Shown: piece after piece, positions 17,122 to 26,464 of the stretch
Layout of the letters: every line of letters begins with the position of its first letter
Numbering within the stretch: the stretch's first letter is position 1
From: Pseudomonas sp. MH9.2
Lineage (GTDB): Bacteria; Pseudomonadota; Gammaproteobacteria; Pseudomonadales; Pseudomonadaceae
Assembly (NCBI RefSeq): GCF_034353875.1
Contig: NZ_CP133784.1
Span: 1,922,001 to 1,986,000 of the forward strand
Direction of reading: 5' to 3'
Length of the DNA: 64,000 nt
Position numbers and translations under genes: made by a program
Notes under the pieces: generated by a model
Database searches by the model: none
The model's input: the letters and a program-made list of their open reading frames with translations, nothing else
What the model was told of the DNA's origin: nothing

Positions 17122-18309
17122 ATGTCCGAGCGTATTGATTTAGCTGTGCCCTTCGAAGAGAAGGATGAGGCAAAGTTGTTCGATGTCGAGTGGGACGATG
17201 AAAATCGAGTTTGGTGGACTACAGAAGATCGCATGTGCGAGGGGCTGATGCGCTGGCTTCCCTACGCAGCTACACCGGATGAGGTAATTCAGTCTCATCC
17301 CGACTACAGATCGACAGAAGTCGAACGGCAACATATAAAGATGCTGTCTCAAACCTGTGAGTTTAGGGAGTGGATGCTCCTCATGTTGCCAGGTGGTTTG
17401 TGGGGGGCCTTTTTGGGGGATGACATAAACACTCCCGCTGCAACAGCTGTTGTCGCAGGCGATTATGCAAACGGATGTCAATTCATCTCCAGTAAACCGA
17501 GTGAGACTATTGCCTATATGCGGGACAACCGCATCTATTCAGGCCCACTGCCCTTGGAGGAGCGAGACTGGACGAATAGAACAGATGAGCCCGAGGAGCT
17601 AAGCGAGGTTAACCCGTTGATGTCCTGTGTTGGTCAACTGACAATCGGCAACAAGACCATCGAGATTCAGCTTCCTTGGGCTTGCCAACAACTAGTTGAA
17701 CATCTCGAAGAAGGTACCCCGATCCCTGCAATGAACAGCAGGCTGTCCTCAGAGGTTTTCGGTTACCTGGATCGACATACACCTGACACCGTCAAATACC
17801 CGCTTGCGAAGCAGCTGAACCTGGCCGAAGAAATATCGCAGAAACTGCGAATTCCAATGTCTCGGTCTGAGCGCGAAAATCGGGCCGCGTGCCTAACCTT
17901 CATCGATGCGCATAAAGCTGACCTCACGATGTATCGAGCTATCCACAGAGATCTGGACCGTGGATCTTGGCCAATGACAAAACGCATCAACAATTACGTA
18001 AAGTGGTCAAAAGCGCGAAACATGCTTTCTGGTGGAATTCCGTGGGAATCCATCGCTGAGTTGCTAGGGGTGAAAACAAAAGCAACCATCGAGAAATACG
18101 CGACCCAAGCCACTGAAGCCGAGCAGGAAACGCCTGAACTGCTTACCGTACCGCTTTTTCAAGATCTGATTAAGCTGGGCATGACAGACGGGAACATTGA
18201 TCACGCAGTGAACCAAATGGTGAATGCAGAAACTTGGGAGGAGTTCAGCCGCGAACGACAGGTGAGAGGAATACTGCGAGAACACCATGCTTGCGCTACT
18301 CAGGCTTAG
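17122..18309 (+). CDS. DUF5710-domain protein, second copy in the island
   Basis: This protein of 395 residues has an N-terminal DUF5710 domain (residues 1-45: IDLAVPFEEKDEAKLFDVEW, then VWWTTEDR). It is clearly related to the first 45 residues of the protein at 9680-10354 (VPFxEKDxAK and W at matching places). The rest differs. It contains a middle region with WMLLMLPGGLWGAFLG (about 83-98) and a helical C-terminal part with a helix-turn-helix-like stretch (IPWESIAELLGVKTKATIEK, about 308-327). The start was moved to ATG 17122, where the domain begins. DUF5710 is common in conjugative-element proteins, so this may be cargo from such an element. Its function is unknown. Confidence 0.6.
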   Translation: MSERIDLAVPFEEKDEAKLFDVEWDDENRVWWTTEDRMCEGLMRWLPYAATPDEVIQSHPDYRSTEVERQHIKMLSQTCEFREWMLLMLPGGLWGAFLGDDINTPAATAVVAGDYANGCQFISSKPSETIAYMRDNRIYSGPLPLEERDWTNRTDEPEELSEVNPLMSCVGQLTIGNKTIEIQLPWACQQLVEHLEEGTPIPAMNSRLSSEVFGYLDRHTPDTVKYPLAKQLNLAEEISQKLRIPMSRSERENRAACLTFIDAHKADLTMYRAIHRDLDRGSWPMTKRINNYVKWSKARNMLSGGIPWESIAELLGVKTKATIEKYATQATEAEQETPELLTVPLFQDLIKLGMTDGNIDHAVNQMVNAETWEEFSRERQVRGILREHHACATQA

Positions 18310-18629
18310 ACTCTAACACCGGAGGTTGTCGCTCCTCGACGGCGTGTAGCGGTCAACCTTCTGTGGCCAGCAGGACTGCGTTTTCCCTTAGGTCTTGCGT
18401 CTTCCACTCACTGAGGCCTAGGTAGTACATACCCAACGCCATGCTTTGCATTGTACTGCGTGGTGGAAACGGTTGGAAATTTGAGATATCCGTCCAACGA
18501 TTTATTAATTACCTGTCCGCAAAAACCCTCTAAGCTTTTAGCGTAGGTGCTGCCAATAGTCATCCGAGGCAGGCCATTGTCGATTAGCCCGTGGGGCTAG
18601 AGTGAACAGAGGCTAACTGAGAAAGCGAA
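18310..18629. other. Intergenic, no gene seen
   Basis: No supported coding frame. The part near 18470-18510 has a short inverted repeat (CGTTGGA/TCCAACG-like arms). Nothing else was recognised. Confidence 0.35.
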
Positions 18630-18791
18630 ATGACTGACGACAAGAAAAAAACTGAGTCAATGCTTGCCCTTGTGAAACGGGTTCAAAGGCTGCTAGGGCA
18701 TAAAAGCACAGCAACCACAGAAGCATATTTGCAGTGGGTACCTTCAGCTGGGGAGGCAAAAAGCCCCAGTCAAAAACCGACACTTCACTAG
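18630..18791 (+). CDS. 53-residue ORF carrying the C-terminal end of a tyrosine recombinase
   Basis: ATG 18630 opens a short frame whose central part, VKRVQRLLGHKSTATTEAYL followed by QWVPS, matches the last conserved block of phage-type integrases: the LGH of box II and the tyrosine nucleophile about 11 residues later. The catalytic Arg and Lys and the rest of the fold are absent, and the first 12 residues (MTDDKKKTESML) are not integrase-like. It is either the tail of the integrase that moved this island, reopened by a chance start, or a small protein derived from one. GAGAAAG lies just before the ATG. Confidence 0.55.
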   Translation: MTDDKKKTESMLALVKRVQRLLGHKSTATTEAYLQWVPSAGEAKSPSQKPTLH

Positions 18792-19020
18792 CCCGCTAAG
18801 AGCTACCGCAACGTAGTAACTTGATGGAAGCTACTGGTCGGCTGCTCCCGGTCGCGAATGGGGATCGGCCAAGAGCTTTCATCAGCCCTGTACCGTTAGA
18901 GCCATTCACATGTAGCAAAGGCACCGGAGATGTGTTCGCCTGAGGCTACTTTTCATGAACCCGGGCTATTTTCGGAAAACTGGTTAGCGGCAGACAATAA
19001 AACGTGGTCAGAGGATACGG

Positions 19021-19146
19021 ATGAGCTTTGAGTTCAAGCACAAAAAAATCCCCATCTCCATGGCTCGTCTAGGTCAGCTTCATAAGCCTATTCAAACCAT
19101 AGATCCAAGTGGCAATATGCTGGCAGACTCATCCATGCCGAGGTGA
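19021..19146 (+). CDS. Small ORF upstream of Hachiman, unknown
   Basis: A 41-residue frame starts at ATG 19021 with AGAGGA 6 bases before it, and ends 72 bases before hamA, in the same direction. The product is basic at its N-terminus (SFEFKHKKIPISMARLGQLH) and has no known motif. The ribosome site and position make translation plausible, perhaps as a leader or an extra member of the defence operon. A chance frame is not excluded. Confidence 0.35.
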   Translation: MSFEFKHKKIPISMARLGQLHKPIQTIDPSGNMLADSSMPR

Positions 19147-19218
19147 GTCGGGATCTAGTCTCCAGGTCGCTGGACCTATAGGGTAGAGAGGAGAAAGGGC
19201 CTCGACACAGGATGTGAA

Positions 19219-20034
19219 ATGTCATCAATAGCAGATCACTTAGGTTGGCTCGAAGACTCGGGGACAGTCATCAAGTCCATGTGTGGTCGAGACATACCCG
19301 TTTTGAAATTGAAATACGATACGTCAGATACGGCAATGATGTCTTCCTGGGCTAAACACTTCCGAAATCATTACTGCCGAGACGAAGAGCTACCTTTCAT
19401 AAAAAACCCGACGAAAACAAACCAGCAGTATTTATTGACTGAAAAGTTCCCCCACCAGCTAAACGCGCCAGGACCTAGCATTAGAGCTGGGGATTTCGCA
19501 GAGATTTTAATCGCGGATTATCTAGAATATATACGAAACTATCAGGTGCCCAGGACTCGCTATGATCGCAAAGGAATTGCTAATGAGTCGACTAAAGGCT
19601 CAGATGTTCTAGCATTTAAAAAAACAAAAGGGGTCATCAGTGATCAGGATGAGCTTTTGATATTCGAGGTAAAAGCCAAGGCCTCTGAAAAATCGAAATC
19701 GAATGTTTTGCAAAATGCCATCAATGACTCTATGAAAGATGAGATTAGGCTTGCTGAATCTCTAAGTGCCATGAGACAAAAACTATTCGATAGAAAAGAC
19801 ATGGATGGAGTAGGTCTTGTTGACCGATTCCAAAGAGAGCCGGACCATCCTTGTAAGCGCCGCTACGGTGCTGGTGCAGTTTTTACAGAATCATCGTATG
19901 ACGAAGAACTAATCGCAGAATCTGATACGAGCTTGCATCCAAACCAACATCATCTTGAGATGATTGTGGTCAGCGGCGAGCTGCTAATGTCCCTAGTCCA
20001 CGAGCTTTATCGGAGGGCAGCGAATGAAGCTTGA
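19219..20034 (+). CDS. hamA: HamA nuclease of the Hachiman anti-phage system (DUF1837)
   Basis: This is the effector of Hachiman, a two-gene phage-defence system. HamA is held inactive by the HamB helicase and cuts DNA once phage infection is sensed. The 271 residues fit DUF1837. The nuclease core runs Glu95 in RAGDFAEILIADYL, Asp129 in STKGSDVLAF, then Glu150-Val-Lys152 in LLIFEVKAKA, the PD-(D/E)XK order known for HamA. AGGA lies 8 bases before ATG 19219. The gene overlaps hamB by 11 bases, which implies coupled translation. Codons are more AT-rich than in the flanking core, as expected for acquired defence genes. No residue of the active site appears lost. Confidence 0.88.
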   Translation: MSSIADHLGWLEDSGTVIKSMCGRDIPVLKLKYDTSDTAMMSSWAKHFRNHYCRDEELPFIKNPTKTNQQYLLTEKFPHQLNAPGPSIRAGDFAEILIADYLEYIRNYQVPRTRYDRKGIANESTKGSDVLAFKKTKGVISDQDELLIFEVKAKASEKSKSNVLQNAINDSMKDEIRLAESLSAMRQKLFDRKDMDGVGLVDRFQREPDHPCKRRYGAGAVFTESSYDEELIAESDTSLHPNQHHLEMIVVSGELLMSLVHELYRRAANEA

Positions 20035-23000
20035 GACAAATGCCAAAGTGATTCTTGACGTCACTCGGGCCAAAGCTAAGCAGTATGAATTCGGTATAGA
20101 TGAAAGCTTTCACTTAGAGCTGTCACAAGATCCAAAGAGACTTTTGGTTTTCACAATTGGGATACTGGGAGAGCTGGCAGCCTTAGAGGCCAGGCCGCAT
20201 GATGACAGGGACGCCTATCGGGAAGAGCTGAAGGCCCAACTAATTTTAGTAAGCCAATATTTTGAGGCTTTAAGCTCTGCCAAGCTGACGCCGGAAATTG
20301 ACGAATACCTTAGAACATTAAGCTCAGCATCATATTACTTAGCCGATATGCCAGGGAGTTCATTGGTACTTGCTCGAAAAATTGCGGACGCACCATTTAG
20401 GATCACAGAGAGCTATCTAGAAGGATTTTTAGTCTGGATTTTAAAGGGCGACCTTACAGATACATATTGTCAATTTCCTGACGGACGTTATAACGAGGAA
20501 ATTCATGATGTTTTCATCGCTTATGTTAATTTCTTTGATCAAAACTCTGAAACATTCTTAGTAAACAAAGCAACCCAAAACCTGCGTGACGCAGTGTATA
20601 GCCAGGGTAGTGATCGAGAGTTGCTTTTAGTCGATACCATTGTCGCGTTAGTACTTCGAAAAATCAAAAACTCATCACTCGCTTGCTTACCTCTGTATAC
20701 GGATATGGACTTGGATGTATGGAGCAAAACACTAGGCAATGATGGATTTATAAAAGAATTTTGGCCAGGCCAGAGATTGGTCGGAGAACTAGGTGTTTTA
20801 AGAGGGAAATCGGCAGTAATGCAAATGCCGACCAGCGCAGGAAAAACAAAATCAGCCGAGTTAATTATTCGGAGTGCATTCCTGTCCGGGCGTGCCAAAT
20901 TAGCAGTAATAGTAGCGCCATTCCGAGCGCTGTGTAGAGAAATTTCAAAAGACTTTGAAAAAGCTTTTGAAAGCGACTCAGTAAATGTCAATGAGTTGAG
21001 AGACATTACGAACATTGATGGGGACGAGCAGGATTTTCTAAAGTTTCTCTTAGGTGACGCCTATAAGGGAGGACATGAATTTACCATCATGGTTTCCACC
21101 CCCGAGAAACTCGTGTACCTATTGCGATATAAACCTGAATTAGCGGAAAAAATCGGATTATTGATTTTTGATGAAGGTCATCAATTCGACACCGGCAAGC
21201 GAGGCGTAACATACGAACTATTAATTGCCTCTCTTAAAGCAACGATACACCCTGACGCGCAGAAAGTCTTGATTTCCGCAGTAATGGCTAATGCGCAAAC
21301 TATTGGCGAATGGCTGAATGGTGAGCGCGGAGTAAACATTCAAGGAAGCAAAAACCTACCGTCCATAAGAAGCATAGCCTTTTTTAGCTGGGTCACTGAT
21401 ATGGGTCAGCTAAGTTATCTATCTCAGGACAACAGACGAGATAGCGGCCTCTACGTACCAAGAATCGTGCAGCAAATTAACCTAGGGGTTAAAGGTGCAG
21501 AGAAAAATGATAGGTTATTTCCTGAAAAGAAAAAGCCTCAGTCCATTTCTTGCTACCTAGGCCTCCGTCTGTGCCCTCAAGGGCCCGTCGCTCTATTCTG
21601 TGGTGACAAGAGAGCCTTAATATCCATTAGTAAAATTCTTATCGACTTCTACTCTAGAGGCTTGGAAACGCCCAAACCGATAGAAGGCGCTGACGAGACT
21701 GAAATTCTCAAAATCGCATACCTTTCCGAACTTCATTTTTCGAAAGATCATCCTTTCTCAAAAGTAATTAGAATGGGCGTCTTGCCACATAGTTCAGGAG
21801 TCCCAAATGGTATTAGATCAGCCGTTGAATGGGCGATGGAAAATGGTAAAGCAAACTTTGTTATATGCACATCGACCCTCGCACAGGGCGTCAACCTACC
21901 GATTAAGTATCTGATTGTGTCCAGCACAATGCAGGGCCGTAACAGGATCTCCACGCGTGACTTTCAAAATCTCATCGGCAGAGCGGGACGCTCCGGGTAC
22001 CATACGGAAGGTAGTATTATCTTTTCCAATCCCTCGATCTTTGATGACAGATCCACTCGCTTTGGACAGCAGAAATGGCAGGCTGCCCTATCATTGCTTG
22101 ACTTCAACAATGCTGAAGCCTGCTTAAGCAGTTTGAAAGATATTATCAAACCCTTCAGGTTCGAAAAAGCTGAAAACGATGTCCACAATTTTTTAAAAGA
22201 CCCTTCACGCCGAAGATCACAATGGATAAATTGGGGAACAGTCAATAATATTGACGTTTCTGAGTTAATGGATGAAATGGACAACAGGGAACAGATCTTG
22301 GTGGCTATTGAAAGCTATTTTCTTTCCGTACTCAAAGATAATCCCGATGCGTTAGACAAAGATACTTTTAGCGCCCTGATCAGCCAAACGCTTGCATTCT
22401 ACTTGGCAGATGCAAATGAACGCGACGCTCTTCTTGCGATTTTTGAGTTAATCTACGAAAGACTGGCAACAGTGCCACCCGAAAAATACAGCTACTATGG
22501 TAGAACACTGCTGGGCTTAGATCAGCTTTCATACATTGAAAACTGGATTGATGCTAATCTATTCGAACTACAACTAACAGAATCCCCTGAAGACTTACTG
22601 AATCTATGCTGGGGGTTAATTTCCGACTTTTCTACCAGTAAGATAATAACCAACATCCAGCCCCCTTCTCTCTCGACTGAACTGGCTGTCCTGTGGATAC
22701 GAGGGGAGAGTTATGCCGCCATTTTGAAATATTCGAAACTTCAAGCAGGCAAGTGTAAAGCCAAGTCTCAGTTAAGAGCTATCACTCAGGACCACATAGT
22801 CGATCATTGCTCTGCACTTGCTTATGATGGCATGCTGATTATTGGAGGCATGGCAGACATCATTGAGGGGAAAGGCATGAGTGACGATCTTTTGTCGATG
22901 GCTAGATCGCTTCAAAATAGACTAAAACTCGGCCTAGCCAAAGAATTTGATATCTGGCTGTATGGCCGAGGTTATACCGACCGAGAGGTCTGCAAATATA

Positions 23001-23134
23001 TATCCAAGGCGTTCTCGCCTGTCAGGCTGAGTGACAACATTATCGATTATGGTATTCTCAGAGACAATCAGGAGCTTTTGTTAGAGACGCTAGGGATGCT
23101 CCCTTCGGTCTATTCGAACCTTAAGGACCGATAA
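20024..23134 (+). CDS. hamB: HamB helicase of the Hachiman system
   Basis: This superfamily 2 helicase of 1036 residues is the partner and sensor of HamA. Motif I is PTSAGKT (269-275), motif II is DEGH (383-386, Gly in place of the more usual Ala), motif III is SAV (418-420), motif V is STLAQGVNLP (617-626) and motif VI is QNLIGRAGRSG (648-658). All helicase motifs needed for ATP hydrolysis are intact. A 240-residue N-terminal region precedes the motor, and a long helical C-terminal part follows it, both typical of HamB. GGAGGG stands 7 bases before ATG 20024, inside the end of hamA. The pair appears complete and functional. Confidence 0.88.
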   Translation: MKLETNAKVILDVTRAKAKQYEFGIDESFHLELSQDPKRLLVFTIGILGELAALEARPHDDRDAYREELKAQLILVSQYFEALSSAKLTPEIDEYLRTLSSASYYLADMPGSSLVLARKIADAPFRITESYLEGFLVWILKGDLTDTYCQFPDGRYNEEIHDVFIAYVNFFDQNSETFLVNKATQNLRDAVYSQGSDRELLLVDTIVALVLRKIKNSSLACLPLYTDMDLDVWSKTLGNDGFIKEFWPGQRLVGELGVLRGKSAVMQMPTSAGKTKSAELIIRSAFLSGRAKLAVIVAPFRALCREISKDFEKAFESDSVNVNELRDITNIDGDEQDFLKFLLGDAYKGGHEFTIMVSTPEKLVYLLRYKPELAEKIGLLIFDEGHQFDTGKRGVTYELLIASLKATIHPDAQKVLISAVMANAQTIGEWLNGERGVNIQGSKNLPSIRSIAFFSWVTDMGQLSYLSQDNRRDSGLYVPRIVQQINLGVKGAEKNDRLFPEKKKPQSISCYLGLRLCPQGPVALFCGDKRALISISKILIDFYSRGLETPKPIEGADETEILKIAYLSELHFSKDHPFSKVIRMGVLPHSSGVPNGIRSAVEWAMENGKANFVICTSTLAQGVNLPIKYLIVSSTMQGRNRISTRDFQNLIGRAGRSGYHTEGSIIFSNPSIFDDRSTRFGQQKWQAALSLLDFNNAEACLSSLKDIIKPFRFEKAENDVHNFLKDPSRRRSQWINWGTVNNIDVSELMDEMDNREQILVAIESYFLSVLKDNPDALDKDTFSALISQTLAFYLADANERDALLAIFELIYERLATVPPEKYSYYGRTLLGLDQLSYIENWIDANLFELQLTESPEDLLNLCWGLISDFSTSKIITNIQPPSLSTELAVLWIRGESYAAILKYSKLQAGKCKAKSQLRAITQDHIVDHCSALAYDGMLIIGGMADIIEGKGMSDDLLSMARSLQNRLKLGLAKEFDIWLYGRGYTDREVCKYISKAFSPVRLSDNIIDYGILRDNQELLLETLGMLPSVYSNLKDR

Positions 23135-23249
23135 TGCGAATCTCCCTAAGAGTCCGCTTATTCAAGACTATGTTGCCACTATTCTCAGACAGCGAGAATG
23201 ATCAGCTGTAATCCTCAGAGCCCAACATTAAGAGACCATCTTGAATCGA

Positions 23250-23528
23250 TCAATTACGGCGCTTGAGATCAGGTACGTTCCATTGCATTTGATCGTCAAG
23301 CATCACGTGACCATCCTCCACCAAAGCCAAGGCAGTAGTTATTTCTTGGTGGCTTAGATTGGTTTCAATTTCAACCCCTATATCAGGATGGGTTGAGTCA
23401 GGTACTATCAGAATTTTTCGAAGTAAATGTATTTGAGGCAACGCCAAGAACTGAAAGATGTCGTTGCTGTATTCTGCGCGGTAGAAATATATTTGCATGG
23501 GAGGAACTTTTATACTTTTCTTTATCAT
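23250..23528 (-). CDS. Hypothetical protein next to Hachiman
   Basis: This protein of 92 residues converges on hamB. A good ribosome site (GAGGG, 9 bases before ATG 23528) supports it. The sequence alternates beta-like segments and an acidic helix (ATNLSHQEI-like region near residue 60, then ALALVEDGHVMLDDQMQW) and shows no known domain. It is not in the hamAB transcript. I cannot assign a function. Confidence 0.5.
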   Translation of the reverse strand: MIKKSIKVPPMQIYFYRAEYSNDIFQFLALPQIHLLRKILIVPDSTHPDIGVEIETNLSHQEITTALALVEDGHVMLDDQMQWNVPDLKRRN

Positions 23529-24129
23529 ACGAAAACCCTCATAACATTGTTAGCTGACCGTATTGGATAAATCGAGAATCTAATTGTCGCCAAGTGCCCT
23601 CTGGCATCTTCCCGTCCTATTGCAAAAAGACATAAATCGTATCAAACACCTGCTCAAGTTAGGCTGGTTCAGCTCACTGATTGCGGTAAATGTTATATGA
23701 CAGTGACACTCAGTGCGCGATGTCAAACTGACCTGAGTCAATTGGGTTTCTATATAACGGCCGCACACTTTCGCAGGAGGCATTCGGCATTACCATTTAA
23801 GCTGCGATTTCCCAAATACCGGTTCTGTACCAGCGGCGGATGAATGGAGCTTTAGGCGCAAATTGTGGTGGTTTTTTGCCTTAATGGCGTGGTTTAGAAA
23901 AAGCGGGGGGGGGCGACGACGTCGACCTGTGCCATGCACAAGTCTAACTGGCCCTCTACAGCTTTCTCTCCAACACATATTTTCAGATATTACAGGGCGT
24001 CAACCAATCCGGTGCGGCAAACAGTCCATCAAAAATTAAAGAAATGGACGGACAGTAAAAAAACATAAGCCAATGATTTAATTGATATCCACTGTCCATT
24101 TTTCTGTTTTAACTCACTAATACTATTTT
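23529..24129. other. Intergenic at the island edge, includes a G9 run
   Basis: No supported gene in 600 bases. A run of nine G at about 23905-23913 (AAAGCGGGGGGGGGCGACG) is the longest homopolymer noticed in the island. The AT-rich end (24040-24130) abuts the truncated channel gene, so the junction between acquired and core DNA lies at about 24,130. I saw no tRNA gene or clear direct repeat marking an attachment site. Confidence 0.4.
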
Positions 24130-24695
24130 TTGATAAAACCATCGTCTCGATTCCGACTTGGCGAATGATGTCCGAGTCGTTCAAAAACTGGCGCGGCATG
24201 CAGCAATCCGGCGGACGCCGGATCAAACGCAGCCTGTTCATTGATGCCAGCGGCGTGCGTTTCGTGCGCGATGACGAAGAGCTCAAACTCACCCAGATCC
24301 ATCTGCTGACTGATTACATCGGCCGTAAACAGGCCGAACTGAAGAGCTGGAACGAAGCCCAAGGCAACGTCGCAGCACTGTCCGCCAACCGTCGACGCAT
24401 GACCAATATCGGTACATTCCGCGCCTATGCGCTGGCTTATCTGCACAGCCACCCGGATATCCAGCCGGACATGACCTGCATGGTCCGGCAGATGCAGGCC
24501 ACCGCACAGGGCATCCCCCTGGAAATCTACTGCTTCACTCGGACCACCGCCTGGGCCGACTACGAGCGAATTCAGGGCGACATCTTCGATTACCTGCTGG
24601 CGGTGATGCCAGAGTTTGGCCTGAGCCTGTATCAACAGCCCAGCGGTATGGATTTTCGGGCTGGATGGACAGGCAACGCTAAATCAGCCGATTAG
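24130..24695 (+). pseudogene. Mechanosensitive ion channel (MscS/YbdG-like), 3' remnant
   Basis: From about 24,130 the frame reads DKTIVSIPTWRMMSESFKNW, then RGMQQSGGRRIKRSLFID, and later RRMTNIGTFRAYALAYL, VRQMQATAQGIPLEIYCF and FDYLLAVMPEFGL. This is the C-terminal cytoplasmic part of YbdG-type MscS channels. The membrane domain and the pore helix, about 200 residues, are missing, and the preceding DNA is unrelated AT-rich island sequence. The remaining ORF can start at ATG 24165 or 24168 but cannot make a channel. This marks where the island joined the chromosome. The stop overlaps the convergent exporter gene by 17 bases. Confidence 0.85.
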
Positions 24696-25557
24696 CAACG
24701 GCACCCTGGCGCCTGGCGCCCCATCGACTGATCCACACCGACCCCACGATGACCATCCCGCCCACGAACAACCGGCCCAGGTTTTCGTGCTGATTCCACA
24801 GCAACAGGTTGATCAGCAACCCCACCGGCACGTGCAGGTTGTTCATGACCGCCAGGGTGCCGCCGTTGACCAGGCACGCGCCTTTGTTCCACCAGTACAT
24901 GCCCAGCGCTGTAGAGCACAGCCCCAGGAATAACAACACGATCCATTGTTGGGGAGCTTCGGGCAAATGCTGCGTATTACCAAACAACAGGAACGCCGGC
25001 AAGGCGACGGCCAGTGCCCCCAGGTAGAAATAGCCGAACCTGCGGTAATGAGGCAGATCACTCGGGTAGCGTGCCACCAGATGCTTGTACAACACTTGCC
25101 CGGCGGCGTAGGTGAAGTTGGCCACCTGCAACAACAGAAAACCGCCGAAGAAGTCAGAGTCGATCCCGTCGTAGCGAATGACTCCGGCGCCCAGTACAGC
25201 GACCAACGCCGCCAACAAGGCCCAAGGGTTGAAACGGCGATTCAGTGCGTCTTCGATCAGGGTTACGTGCAACGGCGTGAGAATGGTGAATAACAGCACT
25301 TCGGGCACGGTCAGCACGCGAAAGCTCAAGTACAGGCACACGTAGGTGACCCCGAACTGCAAGGCGCCAATCAGTAGCATGCCGCGCATGAAGCCGGGTT
25401 CGACCTGACGCCAGCGTGTCAGCGGAATAAACACTAACCCGGCCAAGACCACCCGAATCAGCACCGCGAAGTAGCTGTCAACGTGCCCTGCCAGGTACAC
25501 GCCAATCAGGTTGAACGAAAACGCCTGAATCAGCGTCACGAATAATAGATAGCCCAT
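24679..25557 (-). CDS. DMT-superfamily (EamA) exporter, amino acid/carboxylate type
   Basis: This inner-membrane transporter of 292 residues has ten hydrophobic segments in two EamA repeats (about 3-135 and 150-280). Motifs such as RVVLAGLVFIPLTRWR and the second-repeat LGLCSTALGMYWWNKG fit the carboxylate/amino acid/amine transporter group of DMT proteins. The substrate is not known; relatives export amino acids or their analogues. It is a single gene, convergent with the truncated channel, and starts at ATG 25557 with AAGGGG upstream. Confidence 0.82.
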   Translation of the reverse strand: MGYLLFVTLIQAFSFNLIGVYLAGHVDSYFAVLIRVVLAGLVFIPLTRWRQVEPGFMRGMLLIGALQFGVTYVCLYLSFRVLTVPEVLLFTILTPLHVTLIEDALNRRFNPWALLAALVAVLGAGVIRYDGIDSDFFGGFLLLQVANFTYAAGQVLYKHLVARYPSDLPHYRRFGYFYLGALAVALPAFLLFGNTQHLPEAPQQWIVLLFLGLCSTALGMYWWNKGACLVNGGTLAVMNNLHVPVGLLINLLLWNQHENLGRLFVGGMVIVGSVWISRWGARRQGAVANRLI

Positions 25558-25610
25558 GCTCGCCCCTTTTCAGTGGCGGCGACCTTAGCGTTTCGGGATC
25601 AGACAGGCAA

Positions 25611-25645
25611 TAAAAAGCCCGATCAGCACAAAAGGATGATCGGGC
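25611..25645 (-). terminator. Intrinsic terminator of azoR
   Basis: On the minus strand GCCCGATCA pairs perfectly with TGATCGGGC over an 11-base loop and is followed by TTTTTA (25616-25611). It lies 51 bases past the azoR stop. Confidence 0.85.
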
Positions 25646-25696
25646 AGTGCACCTAAGGAGCAACAGGTACCAAGGGAAGTCGGTGGAGCGCGGGGG

Positions 25697-26296
25697 TCAG
25701 GCGACCTGGGCGAGTTTTGCTTTGGCCTGATTCAGGCCTTTCTCGAGGAAGTCACCGCCCATGTTCAGGCCTTCGGCGTGGATGAAGGTGACGTCGTGGA
25801 TGCCGACAAAACCGAGCACTTGACGCAGGTAGGGCTCCTGATGGTCGAGGCTGCTGCCCGCATAGATACCGCCACGAGCGGTCAACACATAGGCACGTTT
25901 GCCGATGAGCAGCCCCTGAGGACCTGTCTCGCCGTATTTAAAGGTCACGCCAGCACGCAGCACATGGTCGAACCAGGCTTTGAGGGTGCTGGGGATCGCA
26001 AAGTTGTACATGGGCGCGGCCAACACCAACACATCGGCTGCGACCAGTTCATCCGTCAGCTGAGTGGAGCGCTCAAGGGCCAGTTGCTCGGTTTCATTGC
26101 GTTGCTCGGCTGGTTTCATCCAGCCTCCGAGCAAGGTTGAATCCAGATGCGGCACAGGGTTGATCGCCAGGTCACGCACGGTTATCTGATCCGCCGGATG
26201 CGCAACCTGCCATTGGCTGATGAATTGCTGGGTCAATTGGCGTGAGACCGAGTCTTGCTGGCGGGCGCTGCTTTCAATGATCAGTACGCGGGACAT
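25697..26296 (-). CDS. azoR: FMN-dependent NADH:quinone/azo reductase AzoR
   Basis: This flavodoxin-fold cytoplasmic enzyme of 199 residues reduces quinones and azo compounds with NADH through bound FMN. Visible marks are the N-terminal phosphate loop (ESSARQQDSVSRQL, residues 8-21), the FMN-contact motif PMYNFAIPSTLKAWFDHV (about 97-114) and TARGGIYAG (about 140-148). Length is normal for AzoR. GGAGG lies upstream of ATG 26296, and a terminator follows. It probably forms a homodimer, as the family does. Pseudomonads often carry several paralogues, and which one this is cannot be told. Confidence 0.9.
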   Translation of the reverse strand: MSRVLIIESSARQQDSVSRQLTQQFISQWQVAHPADQITVRDLAINPVPHLDSTLLGGWMKPAEQRNETEQLALERSTQLTDELVAADVLVLAAPMYNFAIPSTLKAWFDHVLRAGVTFKYGETGPQGLLIGKRAYVLTARGGIYAGSSLDHQEPYLRQVLGFVGIHDVTFIHAEGLNMGGDFLEKGLNQAKAKLAQVA

Positions 26297-26464
26297 GGGA
26301 TGTTGCCTCCATCGAAGAGTGTCTTGAGTCGATGGAGTGAAGGTTAAACAGGAGCGAATCGATTAAAAAGCGTAAAAACCTGCTACAAACCATCTAATAA
26401 ATTGTTTTATCGAAAACGGGGCATTACTCTCGCTCAAGAGCGGAAGCAGCCCCGAGTGAGCGTT

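Noticed and set aside
23905..23913. Run of nine G as a phase-variable switch
   Set aside because: No convincing gene crosses it, so slippage would have nothing to control. It may also be a sequencing artefact.
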